Below, piece after piece: positions 25,172 to 38,518 of a DNA stretch of 64,000 nucleotides. Positions within the stretch are counted from its first letter, which is position 1. Every line of letters starts with the position of its first letter. A model generated the notes under the pieces. That model had not been told where the DNA came from, did no database searches, and was given only the letters and a program-made list of their open reading frames with translations. Source of the stretch: Scytalidium lignicola (lineage: Eukaryota; Ascomycota; Leotiomycetes); NCBI GenBank assembly GCA_002812745.2, contig NCSJ02000087.1, forward strand, positions 62,001 through 126,000, given 5' to 3'. Both the position numbers and the translations under genes were made by a program.

Positions 25172-27147
25172 ATGCCTTTGAACCGCGATTCAGTGTTCCC
25201 CGCCACGGCTGAGGACTGGCAGCCTTTCCATAGTAGGCGAAGCGTTGTCCATAGTACTGAGGGCATAGTAGCATGTACTCAACCTCTTGCTGCGAGATGT
25301 GGTTTGAAAATCCTGGAAGCAGGAGGAAATGCTGCTGTGAGTTCCTCATACAGAAATGCTAGCTGTCGATCTCACTAACATGTTGTAGGATGCAGCTGTA
25401 GCAGTGGGTGAGTGAGTCAAACCAATTGAAAGAGTCTTGCTCATAGATATACAGCTGCTGGTCTAAATTTGACCGAACCTTGCTCCACAGGAATTGGTGG
25501 TGATATGTTTTGTCTTTTCTATGACGCAAAAACCAAGAAGGTAGAGGCTATGAACGGATCTGGTCGAGCGGGGATGAAATATTCCCTTGAAAATGTCCGC
25601 AGCAAATTAGGACTTAAGGAAGGAGAAGAGGGGAGGATCCCTCTCAAGAACCCTCTGACAGTTACTGTACCAGGCGCGGCAGCTGGCTGGGTGGATACTG
25701 TCGAGAGATTCGGTAGTGGGAAGCTGACCTTGGAACAAATCCTGACACCTGCAATCGAAATGGGTGAAAAGGGATACCCCATTTCTGATATAGCATCTCA
25801 CGGGGTAATTAGAATTCTCTTTAAGAATCTATGATTATATGCTGATATTTCTTCTAGTGGAGATCTGGAGCCCAGTCTTTAATGGGGGCGTCGCCAAATT
25901 ATGCGGAACTGCTCATAAAAGATGATGCTGCCCCAGGAGGCTACAGAGGGCCAAAACCCGGCGAGCTATTCAAAGCACCAAATCTCGCTCTAACATTCAG
26001 AACTCTTGCAAAGGAGGGCAAGAAAGGATTCTACACTGGCAGAATTGCCGAGCAGATTGTTAAAGTTGTTCAAGATCAAGGAGGAATGCTCGAACTGGAA
26101 GACTTGCAACGTCATATGGAGTTAGGCACTGAGCCTGTGGAACCCATATCCTACGTTTTCAGAGGTCAGGGTTATGGGAAAACCAAGGGGAAGTTTACTG
26201 AGTCCGATCAGGGTGACCATGGCGTGGAAGTTTGGGAACATCCACCGAACGGTCAGGGAATAGTCGCCCTCATGACTCTCGGGATTATGGAAGCCCTGGA
26301 AGAAGCTGGAAAGATCCCAACTTTCAAAGAGAACGAGCACAACTCCGCTGAATATCTGCATGCTATCATTGAGTCACTCCGTATTGCTTTTGCAGACGCA
26401 AGTTGGTGGGTATCAGACCCTGCCTGCTCCAAGATCCCGATGAAAGAACTAGTATCCAAGGAGTATCTCGCTGAACGGGCCAAGCTCTTTGATCCAACAA
26501 AAGCGTCAAAGGAAATCTTTGATGTCGGAAGTCCAGCTCATAACCACTGTGACACGGTCTACTTCTCAGTATCTGACAAATATGGCAATGCAATTTCTTT
26601 TATCAATTCTAATTTTATGGGATTTGGCTCTGCTATCATTCCAAAAGGTTGCGGCTTTTCATTACAAAACCGGGGTGGAAACTTTAGCCTTGTCAAAGGT
26701 CACCCAAATGCAATTGCTCCAGGAAAGAGGCCATATCATACAATCATCCCAGCACTAACCACCAATGTTCATGATGGAAGTCTACACTCCGTCTATGGAG
26801 TTATGGGTGGCTTCATGCAACCACAGGGTCACGTACAGGTCCTTCTTAATATGCTTGCATTCAAATACAATCCCCAAGCTGCCTTAGATGCGCCAAGAAT
26901 CTGCATTGGTGCAGATCAAATTCCAGGTTCCAGCCAAGGACAAAAAGTCTTTTTGGAAGATGGTATCAGTGATGAAGTCTGCGAGAAACTGAAGGCTATG
27001 GGACATGAAGCTGTGATTTTAAGAGGATATATGGAAAATACTATGTTTGGCAGAGGCCAGGTAATCAGGGCACATGAAGAAGATGGCCAGATAATATATT
27101 CAGCAGGCAGTGACCCTCGAGGTGATGGAGGTGCCTATCCTGCATAA
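25172..27147 (+). CDS. gamma-glutamyltranspeptidase-like Ntn hydrolase (no signal peptide)
   Basis: Four exons (25172-25336, 25389-25407, 25455-25804, 25858-27147) give 607 residues; exon 2 is only 19 nt but is needed to read GGNAADAAVAVAAGLNLTEP. GGT-family landmarks are HSTEGIVACTQPLAA, GIGGDMFCLFYDA, GSGRAG, PGAAAGW and the HPPNGQG block. The autoprocessing Thr should be T411 in CDTVYFSVSDKYGNAISFINS, the point where the precursor is cut into large and small subunits. A PYHTIIPALTT and GGFMQPQGHVQ block follows. The N-terminus has no signal peptide or anchor, unlike classical secreted or vacuolar GGTs, and the short CDTVYF motif resembles the YwrD-like branch. It is therefore likely a cytosolic gamma-glutamyl hydrolase/transferase of unknown substrate. 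Confidence 0.9.
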
Positions 27148-27587
27148 AGGCTATAACTTCAAACATGTTTAGATATCCTAATTTATAGCAACTAGTGGGG
27201 CGATAGTAAATAAAATTTCATAGAGATATCACATATTTCAGGAGGGTCAGGCATTATTGGCTTCATAGCTATATTACAGGTTTCTAAATAGAGAGCATCA
27301 GGAGATTTGCTCTTGATCCCCAATGAGATAGTCCACCACACTCCGTCTGTAGCAAAGCTGAAATCCCGATTCCCAAATACAGAACTGACCCCTTGTAAAT
27401 GATCGTGGTTCTTCTATGACGTGCATTCCTGCCAACTATGCTATCATGGACTCCGTATAATACAAGTGGAAATGATTCAGATGTTGATTTTGTGGGTATT
27501 GAACCTTGACCAACTCCAAACGCCTCCTGTCAAATGAAATTAACAAAAGCACCCTCCTTCTTACCACATGGTGATATATATATCCCT
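27148..27587. other. 3' region between convergent GGT-like and PNUTS-like genes
   Basis: About 440 bp of intergenic sequence shared by the 3' ends of two convergent genes. Nothing else recognised. Confidence 0.5.
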
Positions 27588-30500
27588 TCAGTCATGAAGA
27601 AAAGTGCATTTCGCTCCCTTCGCACATTTTCCTTCCCTCCAAAATTTGCAAGGCTTCTTCTTGCCTTTATATTCGCCGTTCTCATCGAAAAGATCTTCAT
27701 TCCGGTTAGACCATTGCTTCTTGCCTTGTTGCTTGTTGGAATTCCTGTCATCATTGGAAGTTGTATGATTTCCATCTTTATTCCAACTAGCATCCCAACC
27801 AGACTGGAGATTATGGTTGTGATTTTCATAGCCTATGCCACTACCATTCGTACCACCGTTGCCGATGTCAAAGTGTTGATAAGGAAGTTCACTTGGGATA
27901 TTCTGGCCCGTCTGCAGACCAGCTAGGATGCTCTGCACCTGCTGTGTGACGTCTGGGTATGCCAATGATTGAATACTTTTTTGGTGATCTTGTGGTAGAT
28001 ATGCTTGTATCTGTGCAGTTGATAGTTGCTGATGCATCTGTGGTGCTGGATACGTTGATTGTGACTGTATGGGGGCAGCTTGCATATTCACCATTCGGGC
28101 ATCTGCAGCCTTTTTTCCCGCGATTGCTTTGTCTCTGTTGTAACCCTCCCACCAATGTGCCTTTCCAGATTCACTCATCCACGTTGGTGGTTCAATAGGA
28201 GGGTATACTTTACCCTTTAATTGACTCACGATGCGAGTGATGTTTTCCCATGCTGCACTTTCCTCGGGAGACATTGTAATGGTGTGTTGAGGTGGACGTG
28301 ACTGCTTTGTGCCTCCAAGTTGTTGCAAGATCGTTGGTATATTCGTTGAGGAAGTAGATTGCTGTGATGCTTTGCCGTTTCGTTCTTGGAGTCGTTGAAG
28401 ATAAAATTTCACAGCTTGTTGCCAACCGTACTGGCGCACTTCTTGAAGTCGCTGAAGAAGCCACGGAGCATTGGGCTCCTTCAACAGTATCTCCTTAGTA
28501 CCGTCACTCAGTTCTGTTTGGGGTGGTTCCTTTGCTGTAGCTGGCATATCATTTGGATCAGTATAAACAATCATCAACTCTAGCGCTTCACGGCGGGCCT
28601 GGACCTCTTGCTCGTGCGTTGTAAAGGTGAGATCGCCGCCTCTAGTGACAAAACCTTTACCAAACAATGGAGATTTATCTAATTCACTGAAATCAATGTG
28701 GATAAGATCAGGATAGGGCCGGTCTTCAAAATCACCAGACCCCTCATCATCATCAAGACTAGCCATATCCACTAATACACGTTGCTTATGCATCATGCCC
28801 TCCAGTCGATCATCGTGTGCATCTCTTAGCATATTATCTTGCCGGCCTTCGTCTTCAGCTATTTCATGGATAAACAGCCTCACATTTTCAAGCTCCGTGC
28901 CTTCCTTAAACCTAACCCTAAGATGTCGTCTGCTCTCTTTTCTTTCCCGACGCTTCTTCTCTTCCGGTGTCTCGGGGGGGCGTGGTGGCGCGTCAGGAGC
29001 CTTTTTAGGTTCAGGAGGTTTATCAATACTTGCTAAAATTGCCCCTAACCTGGATTCCGTAGGTGGAGAAGGCTCTCGTTTTTTGACAGGAGGCTTCACA
29101 TGGGGTTTAGATCCAGTTCCTAGTAGATTGTTCGCTAACAAATTGGTAGGACGCTTCGCTGGTACAATCTTTGAAGGTGCCGCAGGAGTTCCAGCTACAT
29201 CGGCAGCGAACTTTTTGTTCGATTTTCCATTTGTCCCCTCCCCATCATGTGGCCTCTTCGTGGAGATAGAATTGGGTGTGAGCTTTGGAATCTCAGCAGC
29301 ACGAGGTTTGACAGCTTCCGAGCTAGGGACAATCTTCTTCTTGTTCTCGTCCTGCACAGGCTCTTTCTTTGCCTTTGTTGCTCTCTCCTTAGCCTCTATC
29401 GTGTTGGAAAGAATTATCGAGATCCATTTTTTGGCTTCATCGTCCCCTTTCTTATTCCAGCGTTTCTGTATGCTATCGAACTTAAGTTTCTTCAAAAGCT
29501 CATCAGACATTGTTTGAAATTTGGCAAGTAAGTTAAATACGGCCTTTGGTAATTTCCCAAGAAAGTCTTCAGCTTTTATACAATCAATCAAAGTTGTTGT
29601 CAATGCATTAACTAGTTTCTGATGTCCTCCAAGGTTCTCAACTATGGCAGGATATCCAAGCTCATTCGCAGCATTGATGATTTGATATAGGCTTTCAAGA
29701 AGAACGCTACGCTCACTCTTCAGTTTGTCAATCTCTGCTTGCTTTCCAGATGCCGCCTCTGTCTGTTGAGAATTGGCTTTGATTTTAGACCTTTGAGACG
29801 TCACGAACGTGCCGTACTCCTCAATCGCCCCCTTTATAACATCCGTACTTGGACTAGAAGCTGGGTCTTTCCAGACAATGCCTATAGAATCCCAGCGTGC
29901 GGCAGCAGGGATATCAGTAGGTCGCGTCTTGCCACGGATCTACAAGGTATTTGTTAGCACCGTACAGGATATTCATCTCGTATATAGTCAATAATGTTAG
30001 GAAATTAATGATTTATTTTGAGGTCACATAAAATGGATTGATTAGAATTGAAATAAAATGAACTTAGTATTAATCTTACCTCACTGATATCTGTCAAAAT
30101 CATTTCGTCGTCTTCGTAGTCAGATTCCTCTTCTGAACTAGATTCTTCCGTAGAGCTTTCTTCGCTCAATGGAGATGCACCCTTAGTTACAGTACCCACA
30201 CTACTATTGTCTTGAATGTTTGTTGCCTTGGCGATAATCGGTTTATTGCTTGTGACATCTTTCACCAAGCTCACCGCAATCTTTTTCGGTTTTGGAACCC
30301 GCACCTTCTTACTAGTGATGCGTGCTGGTGCACCAAAAGTTTCTTGGAAAGTCACAGTCAGCATGAGGACATCATGAGAGCGTAGACAGAGGTGGAGAAC
30401 TTACTAGAAATGTCAAGACCTGGGACCAGAGGCTTCCCGCTTGACGACCTACGTGGATGATACTTTGGAATCGCACCTAAACCAATGTTACAAATAGTTA

Positions 30501-31592
30501 ATAAATGTCCCTCAAAAGATATGAACTATATGAGTAGGAAATATACTAACTCTTTAAGTCATTATATATGATAGGATCATCTGAAAATGTAAGAAAAGGG
30601 GCGTAAGAAAGGTGTAGGCGAGGTGAGCCATTTGTTGCTGTCAAGAGTTCTGGATGTGTGATTCTTAATCCTGTAGGCTTTTTGGTACCCACACGAGGCA
30701 ATTCGACCACAGCATTATTGGTAGCAGCTTTCTTAAGACCGGGACTGTGGTTATGTTCCACCGAAGGAGCATATGATGTTGGAAGACCGCCTGTAGGGAC
30801 TTTTGTCTCCTGGGGCGGTGCTTGTGCTAACTTGGGAGAAGCATAGGCCGCTAAAGTTTCAGTGAAACTTTGGCTGCCTCCACCGTACTGCCTTGGCTCA
30901 TTACGTCCAGTGTTTGCGGTGTTACTATCAAGAGATTCCGTCAAGCCAGGTTGAGATACGGGAGACTGAGTATTCTGTGATGGGGGTAGAGAATATCCAA
31001 ATCCACTATTTGTACTGTGGACGCTGTTTCGTGGGTCGACAAAGTATTCTGGAGGACTTTGCTGGTTCCCTAATTGGTAGCTGTATGGAGAGGGACCATT
31101 TTCAGCTCCGGTTGTCGTGCGTTGGTATGGAGATGGTGAGATGGGAATATTTGTTGGCTGGCTCGAAGGTAAGTTGTATTGAAGGCTTTGAGGAGCAATA
31201 GTATTATTCCCTGTTCCCGAGGGTGTATAATAGTATGAGTCTTGAGGCAGTGTGGTGGTGGTGACCGGAATGTGAACAGATGAAGCATTGCTTTCTATAT
31301 GATAGGGTACTGAGCTATAGATGTCTTGCGGTGCAGTGCTCTGATATGGCGTAGTATATGGAGAGTTAGAGTATTGCATCGGAGTATATGATTGTTGATG
31401 AGACATATCATAATGATTATAAGCCGGTTGATTCCCTGGGTACTGAGCGAATTGATCATGTGATGGCGCGTGAGGCTCTTGATACATATATTGCCCCTGT
31501 GCGCCCTGCCACGGGGTATTATTGAGGAGATCCTCATCAAGAGGGTAGGGGAGCTCCTCTTGGATGTATCCATGGGGGTGATTCCCTTCCAT
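27588..31592 (-). CDS. PNUTS/Ppn1-like protein: TFIIS N-domain, RVxF motif and CCCH zinc finger
   Basis: Four exons (31592-30551, 30476-30405, 30342-30080, 29939-27588) give 1242 residues. The first about 350 are low-complexity Tyr/Gln/Ser/Pro. An acidic Ser/Glu patch (about 425-455) follows, then an alpha-helical TFIIS N-terminal/LW-like domain (about 539-640), a basic linker, the PP1-docking-type motif RVRF at 800-803, a Gln-rich stretch, and a C-terminal CCCH finger (C-X7-C-X5-C-X3-H, 1223-1241) at the very end. Human PNUTS (PPP1R10) and fission-yeast Ppn1 share this order: N-domain, PP1 site, C-terminal CCCH. They hold PP1 in the cleavage/polyadenylation machinery to dephosphorylate Spt5 and Pol II. 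The orthology is inferred from architecture; the long N-terminal extension is an addition. Introns are 74, 62 and 140 nt. Confidence 0.8.
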
Positions 31593-32686
31593 GTTTAAGG
31601 AGTGAATATTGTCACGTGAGGTTGATGCTTGGATGGGAGGGGTAGTGCGGCTTTAAAAAGCAAGTGGGTGTGGCTTTATCGAAGATATTTTAGGCCGAGC
31701 TCCGGCTTTTCGCTAGAGGTGACCAATTAGCATGTGAGCCTGAAAAGACTGCCTTGAACGAGTCGCAAGTAATCAAAGATCAGTCGGCACCTGCAACCAG
31801 GGAATCGTCCGCGGCGTGGTGTGTGAATGGCAAACAAAAGATACGAGGTCTAAACCACCGCGTCTTTGGCCTGCAGTGGACATGCGATGGATTTTTGAGA
31901 CACAAATGTTGCTTGTTATTATCGCGTAGAACCGCCAAACAAAAGAGTATGGCGCCCTTTGATGCAAATCTTGACCTCCACTCGATGCTGCAGCATGACC
32001 TGGGAGCAATCGACTGCAATACGTGAGGCAATTATCGCTGACCCGCCAAGTAACTTGCACGCGCAATCCCTTTCCCCCCACGATCGCAGATACAAAAGCG
32101 CTAGCTTAAGTCTAGACGAATTGCGAAGTGATTGAGAGTATCTTTTGTGCAGTACCTTGAGGTGACGTGTGGCTTTTGGTCTTGTTGCAGGCTTCACGGC
32201 CTCAAGAAAAAGTGTGTTAAGGTGTCACCGTACCCTTCTAAACGCAAAAGTTCCTTCCTTCAGACTTAACACAACCCTTCCAGCCCAGTCACTTTGTTCA
32301 GGTCATATATACGATCATTTGTCTCTGTTAGGTGTCGTGGCCATGATGGCCAGTGGCAGATTTGGATGTTGACAATGGAGGGGATTAAGGAGATGTTGAT
32401 GTTAGAAGACGAGAGGAGCTTCCTCTGCAGAAGTTCGTGTCGCCTAGGGTGGACTCGTTTAGCGCCGGCTGCAGCAGAATGTGTTAAACCTTTTTCGGCA
32501 ACGCTGTTCTCGCCGCTCAGGACTGAGGCGCAAATAACCTGGACCTATTTCACTGATATCGCTGATGTGTCCCGAAAAGACGTTAACGGCTTCTTTATAA
32601 TACGAGCTGTCTGAAGCTGTAACAGACTTACATGATAAAATTTTTATTACCGGGCTGACTTGCAGCCGTTCTTGGGATCCGCAATC
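31593..32686. other. divergent promoter between PNUTS-like and SLY1 genes
   Basis: About 1.1 kb between two divergent genes. Short frames overlap antisense at 31754-32614 and none has a family motif. No repeat seen. It probably contains both promoters. Confidence 0.5.
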
Positions 32687-35039
32687 ATGGCGTCTAGCCA
32701 GAATTCCCTAAGGGCACGCCAGATCAGTGAGTACACTGCCATTCATGCTCCACACACTGCCCAACTGACAACCGACTTCTAGGCGTCATTGAAAAGATGC
32801 TGAATTTCAATCATATTCCGGAAGAAGCTGCACAGGACCAGCATGACCACACTTCCACCAACGGCCTTGCTGTCCCCGCAGTCCCTATACTAGACTCAAA
32901 TGGCGATCCTATATGGAAGGTGCTTGTGTTTGATGATCTGGGAAGGGATGTGATAAGCAGTGTGTTGCGTGTAAATGACTTGCGCACATGGGGGGTCACA
33001 ATGCACATGTACGTATTCCCAGATGTTATAAGGTTTAAGGGCTGCCGTTAGGGAATAAGAAAAGGACTGACAGAGTTAGGCATATAGCTGCAACACGGCA
33101 TCCTATACCGGATGTTCCTGTGTTATATCTAGTTGAGCCTACAGCTTCAAATCTTCAAGTTATTACAAATGATCTTTCGCGAGGACTCTACTCTCCAGCG
33201 TATATAAATTTCCTCTCCTCAATACCCCGCCCGTTACTTGAAGATTTCGCGGCGCAAACAGCAACGGCTGGCACTGCCGAGCACATAGCTCAGTTTTACG
33301 ACCAATATTTGAATTTCATTGTAGCTGAACCGGACTTGTTCAGCTTAGGGATGAGAAAGCAGAATACCTATTGGGCTTTGAACAGCGCGCGAACAAAGGA
33401 TGAGGAATTGGATAATGTAGTAGATAAGATTGTGAGTGGTCTGTTCAGTGTTATGGTTACAATGGGTATGCACTCACTAGTTGTATTAAGCCGAGATTCT
33501 TTGCTAATATTATTAGGTGTCATGCCAATTATTCGGTGTCCAAAAGGAGCCGCTGCTGAGATGATATCCGCTAAACTCGATCGCAAATTACGAGATCACC
33601 TACTCAATTCAAAAGATAACTTATTCTCCACTTCTAGTAACCGGCAATCAACATCTGCCAGTGCTCCATCCGCACGACCAGTTCTCATTATCCTGGATCG
33701 GAACGTGGATATCATTCCAATGCTCTCTCATTCTTGGACTTATCAGTCACTTGTTCATGATGTGCTGAATATGAAGCTCAACCGTATTACAGTTGAAACT
33801 CCCGTTGATGAGCAGAATCCGTCCAAAGGCAAAACGAAGAAAGCTTATGATCTCACTTCAAATGATTTCTTTTGGGCCAAAAACGCCAGCATGCCTTTTC
33901 CTCAGGTCGCGGAAGATATAGATGCGGAATTAATGAGGTACAAAGACGATGCAAGCGAGATCACAAAGAGGACAGGTGCATCCTCAATAGAGGACTTACA
34001 AAATGACACCAGTGCCTCTGCACAGCATTTGAAGGCTGCCATCACGCTTCTTCCAGAATTGAGAGAGCGCAAAGCTGTTCTAGATATGCATATGAATATT
34101 TTGGCAGGGTTATTAACTGGCATAAAAAACCGCCAATTAGACAACTTCTTCCAATTAGAAGAAAACATACTGAAACAAAATAAGACTCAGATCCTGGAAC
34201 TTCTAAATGACAACGAGAAAGGGAACAATCCGGCGGATAAATTACGTCTCTTTATAATATGGTTTCTCAGCACCGAGCAAGATGTCACAAGAACAGATAT
34301 GGAGAAGTTCGAAGAAGCATTGACGGGTGCTGGTGCGAATGCTACATCACTTGCCTACGTAAAGCAGTAAGTATTCATAGTAGTATTCTCCTGCTCTATC
34401 TAATACATTTCTAGAGTACGCGCCACAACTCGAATGACGATGATGACATCAACACCGGCCACCACATCTCAACAGTCCTCAACGTCTACCGAGCTCTTCA
34501 GGGGCTTCAGCAGCATATCAAATAGGCTCACAGACCGCCTGAAGGAGTCAGGTGTCGGCGCCAACTTTGAGAACCTAATTAGCGGCGTCAAGAACTTCTT
34601 GCCGGCCAACCGCGATCTTACAATCACAAAAATCACAGAATCAATTATGGACCCTGCAGCAGCCTCAAGTAGTGCGATTGCAAAGACGGAAAATTACCTA
34701 TACTTCGATCCTAAGAGTGCTAATGCACGGGGGACTATGCCACCCTCTGCTGCGAAAAAGGAACAGCAAATGCCTGGTGGTCTAGGATCGATGGGGCCCG
34801 GTACTGGTGCTACATTCGGTCAAAGGAGGCAGGGATTTAATGAAGCCATCGTGTTTACTGTTGGCGGCGGTAGCATGGATGAGTACGGAAACTTGCAAGA
34901 GTGGGCGAAACGTACCGGAGCAAGTACAGAAAAAGGAGCAAGTCGGAAACGAGTAGTATACGGGAGCACAGAGCTGATTAATGCAGAGGAATTTTTGGTA
35001 CTAGAGTTGGAGAAACTTGGGGCAGAAGCTGCTTCATAG
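32687..35039 (+). CDS. SLY1: SLY1, Sec1/Munc18-family protein for ER-Golgi SNARE fusion
   Basis: Four exons (32687-32726, 32783-33008, 33074-34366, 34415-35039) give 727 residues, close to the usual length. Family features: an N-terminal helix with [31 protein letters not shown], the [14 protein letters not shown] block, [28 protein letters not shown], the Sec1 core [31 protein letters not shown], and [15 protein letters not shown] near the C-terminus. These are specific enough to call Sly1 rather than Vps33, Vps45 or Sec1. Sly1 binds the syntaxin Sed5 and drives vesicle fusion at the Golgi. The third exon start was set at ACAG/AGTTAGG because it alone keeps the frame. The 3' end converges on the chitin synthase gene, 182 bp between stop codons. 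Confidence 0.96.
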
Positions 35040-35221
35040 TCAAGATAATACTATCCGTAACAATGGTATATTGAATCATGAAAGGCTACTTAAATGCCTA
35101 GAAGTAAGAAAAAGTTATGATCTAGTTCAAGAAATGCGCTCAAAAACTTGACAAGTGATATCAAAAAGGTTAGTAGACATACAAAGTTCATTATACAAGC
35201 AACGAAATGTGATCAAATCCC

Positions 35222-38200
35222 TTAAACACCGCGGAACATGCGTACAATCAAGAACCACATAGCTCCTATGAACTTAAAGGCGGAGAGCCCAGCCACCGAC
35301 CAAAGAACAACCGCCATATAGATGGTACTCTTTGTGTTATCATCCTTGCTTGTGTTGATTCGCTCCAGCCCTGCGGTGCTTAGAACAACTGCAGCCAAGG
35401 CAAAATTGCTAACAAGCCAGAATATAACAACACCACTTCGAAAGCCCTTGTAATAATCTTCTTGTTTCTCCTGAGGAGTAAACTCGCGCTTCTCCGGAGG
35501 GGCCTTCATTTGGAATTTCTTTATTTCCTGCTCGTATTGAGTGTTGAGATCATGATCATCAGTTGGGATGTTAACGTCAACTTTTCCTCCTGGCTTAAGA
35601 GTTGCGGAAGGTAGTTTCTCTGCCTTGTCATCTCCTTTTGTACCCCAGGTGATGTCGTGAGTGTTACAGAAGGCGTAAACATTAAGAATATTAATGTATG
35701 TAGGTGTCAGGAGCAGATATTGAATGAACGAAGTAAACATATGCCATGGGTCGAAGAACAAGAATGACACCACAAACCAAAGCAAGTATGTCGATGCCAG
35801 AGAGATGATCAAAGTGTAGAAGATCTGGTTTTTGACAATGTCGGAAAAGGTAAATTCATGAAGGTCAATTTCAGTCTGAATAGACTTCACAGTAATGAAT
35901 ATTGATGCAAACATCAGATAGCTAGAAGCAAGTTAGCCACAGCACTTGAACCTTTTGGACAATGCAAAACTTACATCATGATGAATGCCCAGAAATAAAC
36001 CATAGACATATATGCCTTATTTGTTCCCTGAGGTCGATTGCCCAATGCTAAGATGAAACATGTCAAAAGTGTAAACAGATACAGCCATTCGAAGACAATT
36101 CCCAAAATATTGCCGACGGTTCCAAGTAACGTAGGAGAGCTCAAAGATGTCGTCAAGATGTGAAAAACCAGGAAAAAGTTGCCAATACCAAACCATGCGA
36201 AGATCATGCTGATAGTCTGGTAGGTAAACTCGAGGAAGAACATAAACTTTCGCAGAAAGCTGTGGTCGCTACGGAAAATTTGATAGAAATGTGCAATGGC
36301 ATATATTGCGGCAAAAAAACTACCATTCAACCATCTTCGTCGCTGTAAAATTAACTCGGCCATAGTGTCCGGGACATCAGTCTCTCCAGTCGCAGATTTA
36401 ACGTATTGTAAGATCCAGTGACAATTTCGTTTCGAAACCAGCTCGAAACAGAGAATACGATCTTCGGCGAGATACATATTTGCCGTAAAGATACCTGCAT
36501 TTGCACCGTGCATCTTCTCGCCAGCAAAATATTTCTCCAGAGGACCATTTCCAGCCTTATCATTCTGTAAAGCAATATAGCGATATGCGGAGAAAGCACC
36601 CGGCAAGACCGAGATGAATCCGAAGGCGGATTCAAGAGGCTTATCAAGAATGTTACTCATCTTGTACTCGAAATTTTGCGTAGCAACCAGGGGGTTTATA
36701 AGGTTCCTGCCTCCAGGTCCCAACATTGCCTTAATCTCACCACAAGCACCAGCGCACATGGGCTCTAAGTCGAATGCTTTCCAAAGCTGGTATATAGAAT
36801 CCTTTCCTGGTTTGGTACCAGCATCGATTAAAACGCAAATATTAGGATCAAGAACTCGTCCAAATGCTTGAAAGAACCATCTATGCGAATTAATCTTCTT
36901 CTGATTTTTCTCCTTCAGACAGAAGAGGAGCTGCACGGGTTGTCGGGTTGCTCGGACTTCGACGATATCTTTCTTGACAGAGATCCCCATCTGGGTCGTG
37001 TACTCGTAAAGGTGGGCTGTTACATCCTTGCCATTAACTTGTTGCTTTGCAATGCCGTCCTGGTAGACACCAAGGGCAGCGAGCACCGACCTAGTTCTCG
37101 CGTTGATCTTAGCACGGCCATCGCTGACAACACAAACTACAATTTTCTTCCATGCATCCTTTCCCCAGGTTTTGCTATCCTTTCGCGAGCACATATACTC
37201 AATGTTCTTAAATACGCCGCTCATCGTGCGAGCAAACAGGACATCATCTTCATTATACATTGTCACTACAATAAATAGCTCCGTGTGCCGAGGCTTCGCG
37301 AATAACTTTTGCCGTAGGGTAAATCGCTCCTCATAAAACTCACTAGGATCGCAGGTTGCTGCTGAGTACCTCATATGCGTAAACTCATCACGGGCAGGCG
37401 GGTCTGCGTGGGGTACCTGGTTCAGGAGCTTTGGAGGAATAGGACAGTCTAGTACAAGATTCCCATTGAAAAGCTGTACTTCCTTGACGGTCTTGTATCT
37501 CTTCAAACCTGGGCCCGGCATTGGTGTTGCTGCAGGCGATACGCCAGACGCATCATAATCCTTGTAATCTCCTCCATCATGATGTTCTGGTTCATATTGC
37601 TGATGTTCTGGTTCATATTGCTCATGTTGTTGAAGAATAGGATGATGGTCGTCATCGTGCTCATAGTATTGAGATTGATCGTGGCCCGAAGGGTAGTTTG
37701 TCAACGGATGCTCCTCGTGGGGAGAAGGTTGGTACGGTGGTTGAAAATAGGCGTCATGATGCGCTTGTGGATCCAGGCTATAGTCTTGGGTATAGTTATG
37801 TGCTGGATCAAGAGGGTAGTGTTGCTCGTATTCCTCATTGTGACCGTAAGAGTTGTTTATGTTTTCAACCGAGTACTGTAGAATTCAATCAGCACATTCC
37901 TCCTAAAATCGCGCAGATTTCGATAATACTGACTGTAGGTTGCGCCTGCAATCTATCACTTGGTGTGTGCACCCGTGGTCCCATAGGTATCTGTATATTA
38001 GATGCTCCAGGTGGTGGTCTGCCATATGGTGAATCATCGAGCTGATAGCCTTGGTGGAGTGGGTGTCCGGGAGACGGCGATCGACCTGGCCTGTTATCCA
38101 TATCGTAATACTCGTCTTGAGGTTGGCCGTCGTGGCCTGTAAGGAAATAATTGTCAGAATATACTGATGTGCAGCAATTTCAAAGTAGAAAATAGCTCTG

Positions 38201-38518
38201 TAGAAGAGATGTCGCAAACAACTCCTAGACACTAAGCAGAGCAGATGTGAGGAGGTTCAATTGGAATAGACAGTTTGGCACAAACGTGCCAAGGTTCTTT
38301 TGAGATACAGACCTCCACCAGGGAAGACTCTGTAGGCCAAAGAGAAGAGGAATCGCGAAGGGGAGACAGGATTGCGTATGTTTGTGCTGAAGACCAAATT
38401 GAAAAGGTTGTGAGGCGGCAGGCACAACTTGGGGATCTCCACACAGAATAACCCCGAGATTAACCTGCAAATCTCATGAAAATGAAATTAGTGACATACC
38501 TAGGCGATTATACGACAT
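35222..38518 (-). CDS. chitin synthase, division 1, probably class III
   Basis: Four exons (38518-38500, 38136-37934, 37875-35975, 35921-35222) give 940 residues. The first exon is 19 nt (MSYNRL plus one base) followed by a 363-nt intron, long for this genome. A Pro/His/Tyr-rich cytosolic N-terminus includes a duplicated QYEPEH unit. The catalytic core contains [39 protein letters not shown], the [10 protein letters not shown] metal/UDP region, [10 protein letters not shown] and QRRRWLNGS (about 585-593). Several membrane helices follow to the C-terminus. It polymerises GlcNAc from UDP-GlcNAc at the plasma membrane. The [11 protein letters not shown] block and YSVENI in the leader match what I remember of class III enzymes (ChsB/ChsG type), but class I cannot be excluded without a tree. 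Confidence 0.93.

Noticed and set aside
28795..29517. 240-codon plus-strand frame
   Set aside because: It lies antisense inside the PNUTS-like exon; its Ser/Leu/Phe-rich translation is the expected shadow of Lys/Glu/Ala-rich coding on the other strand.
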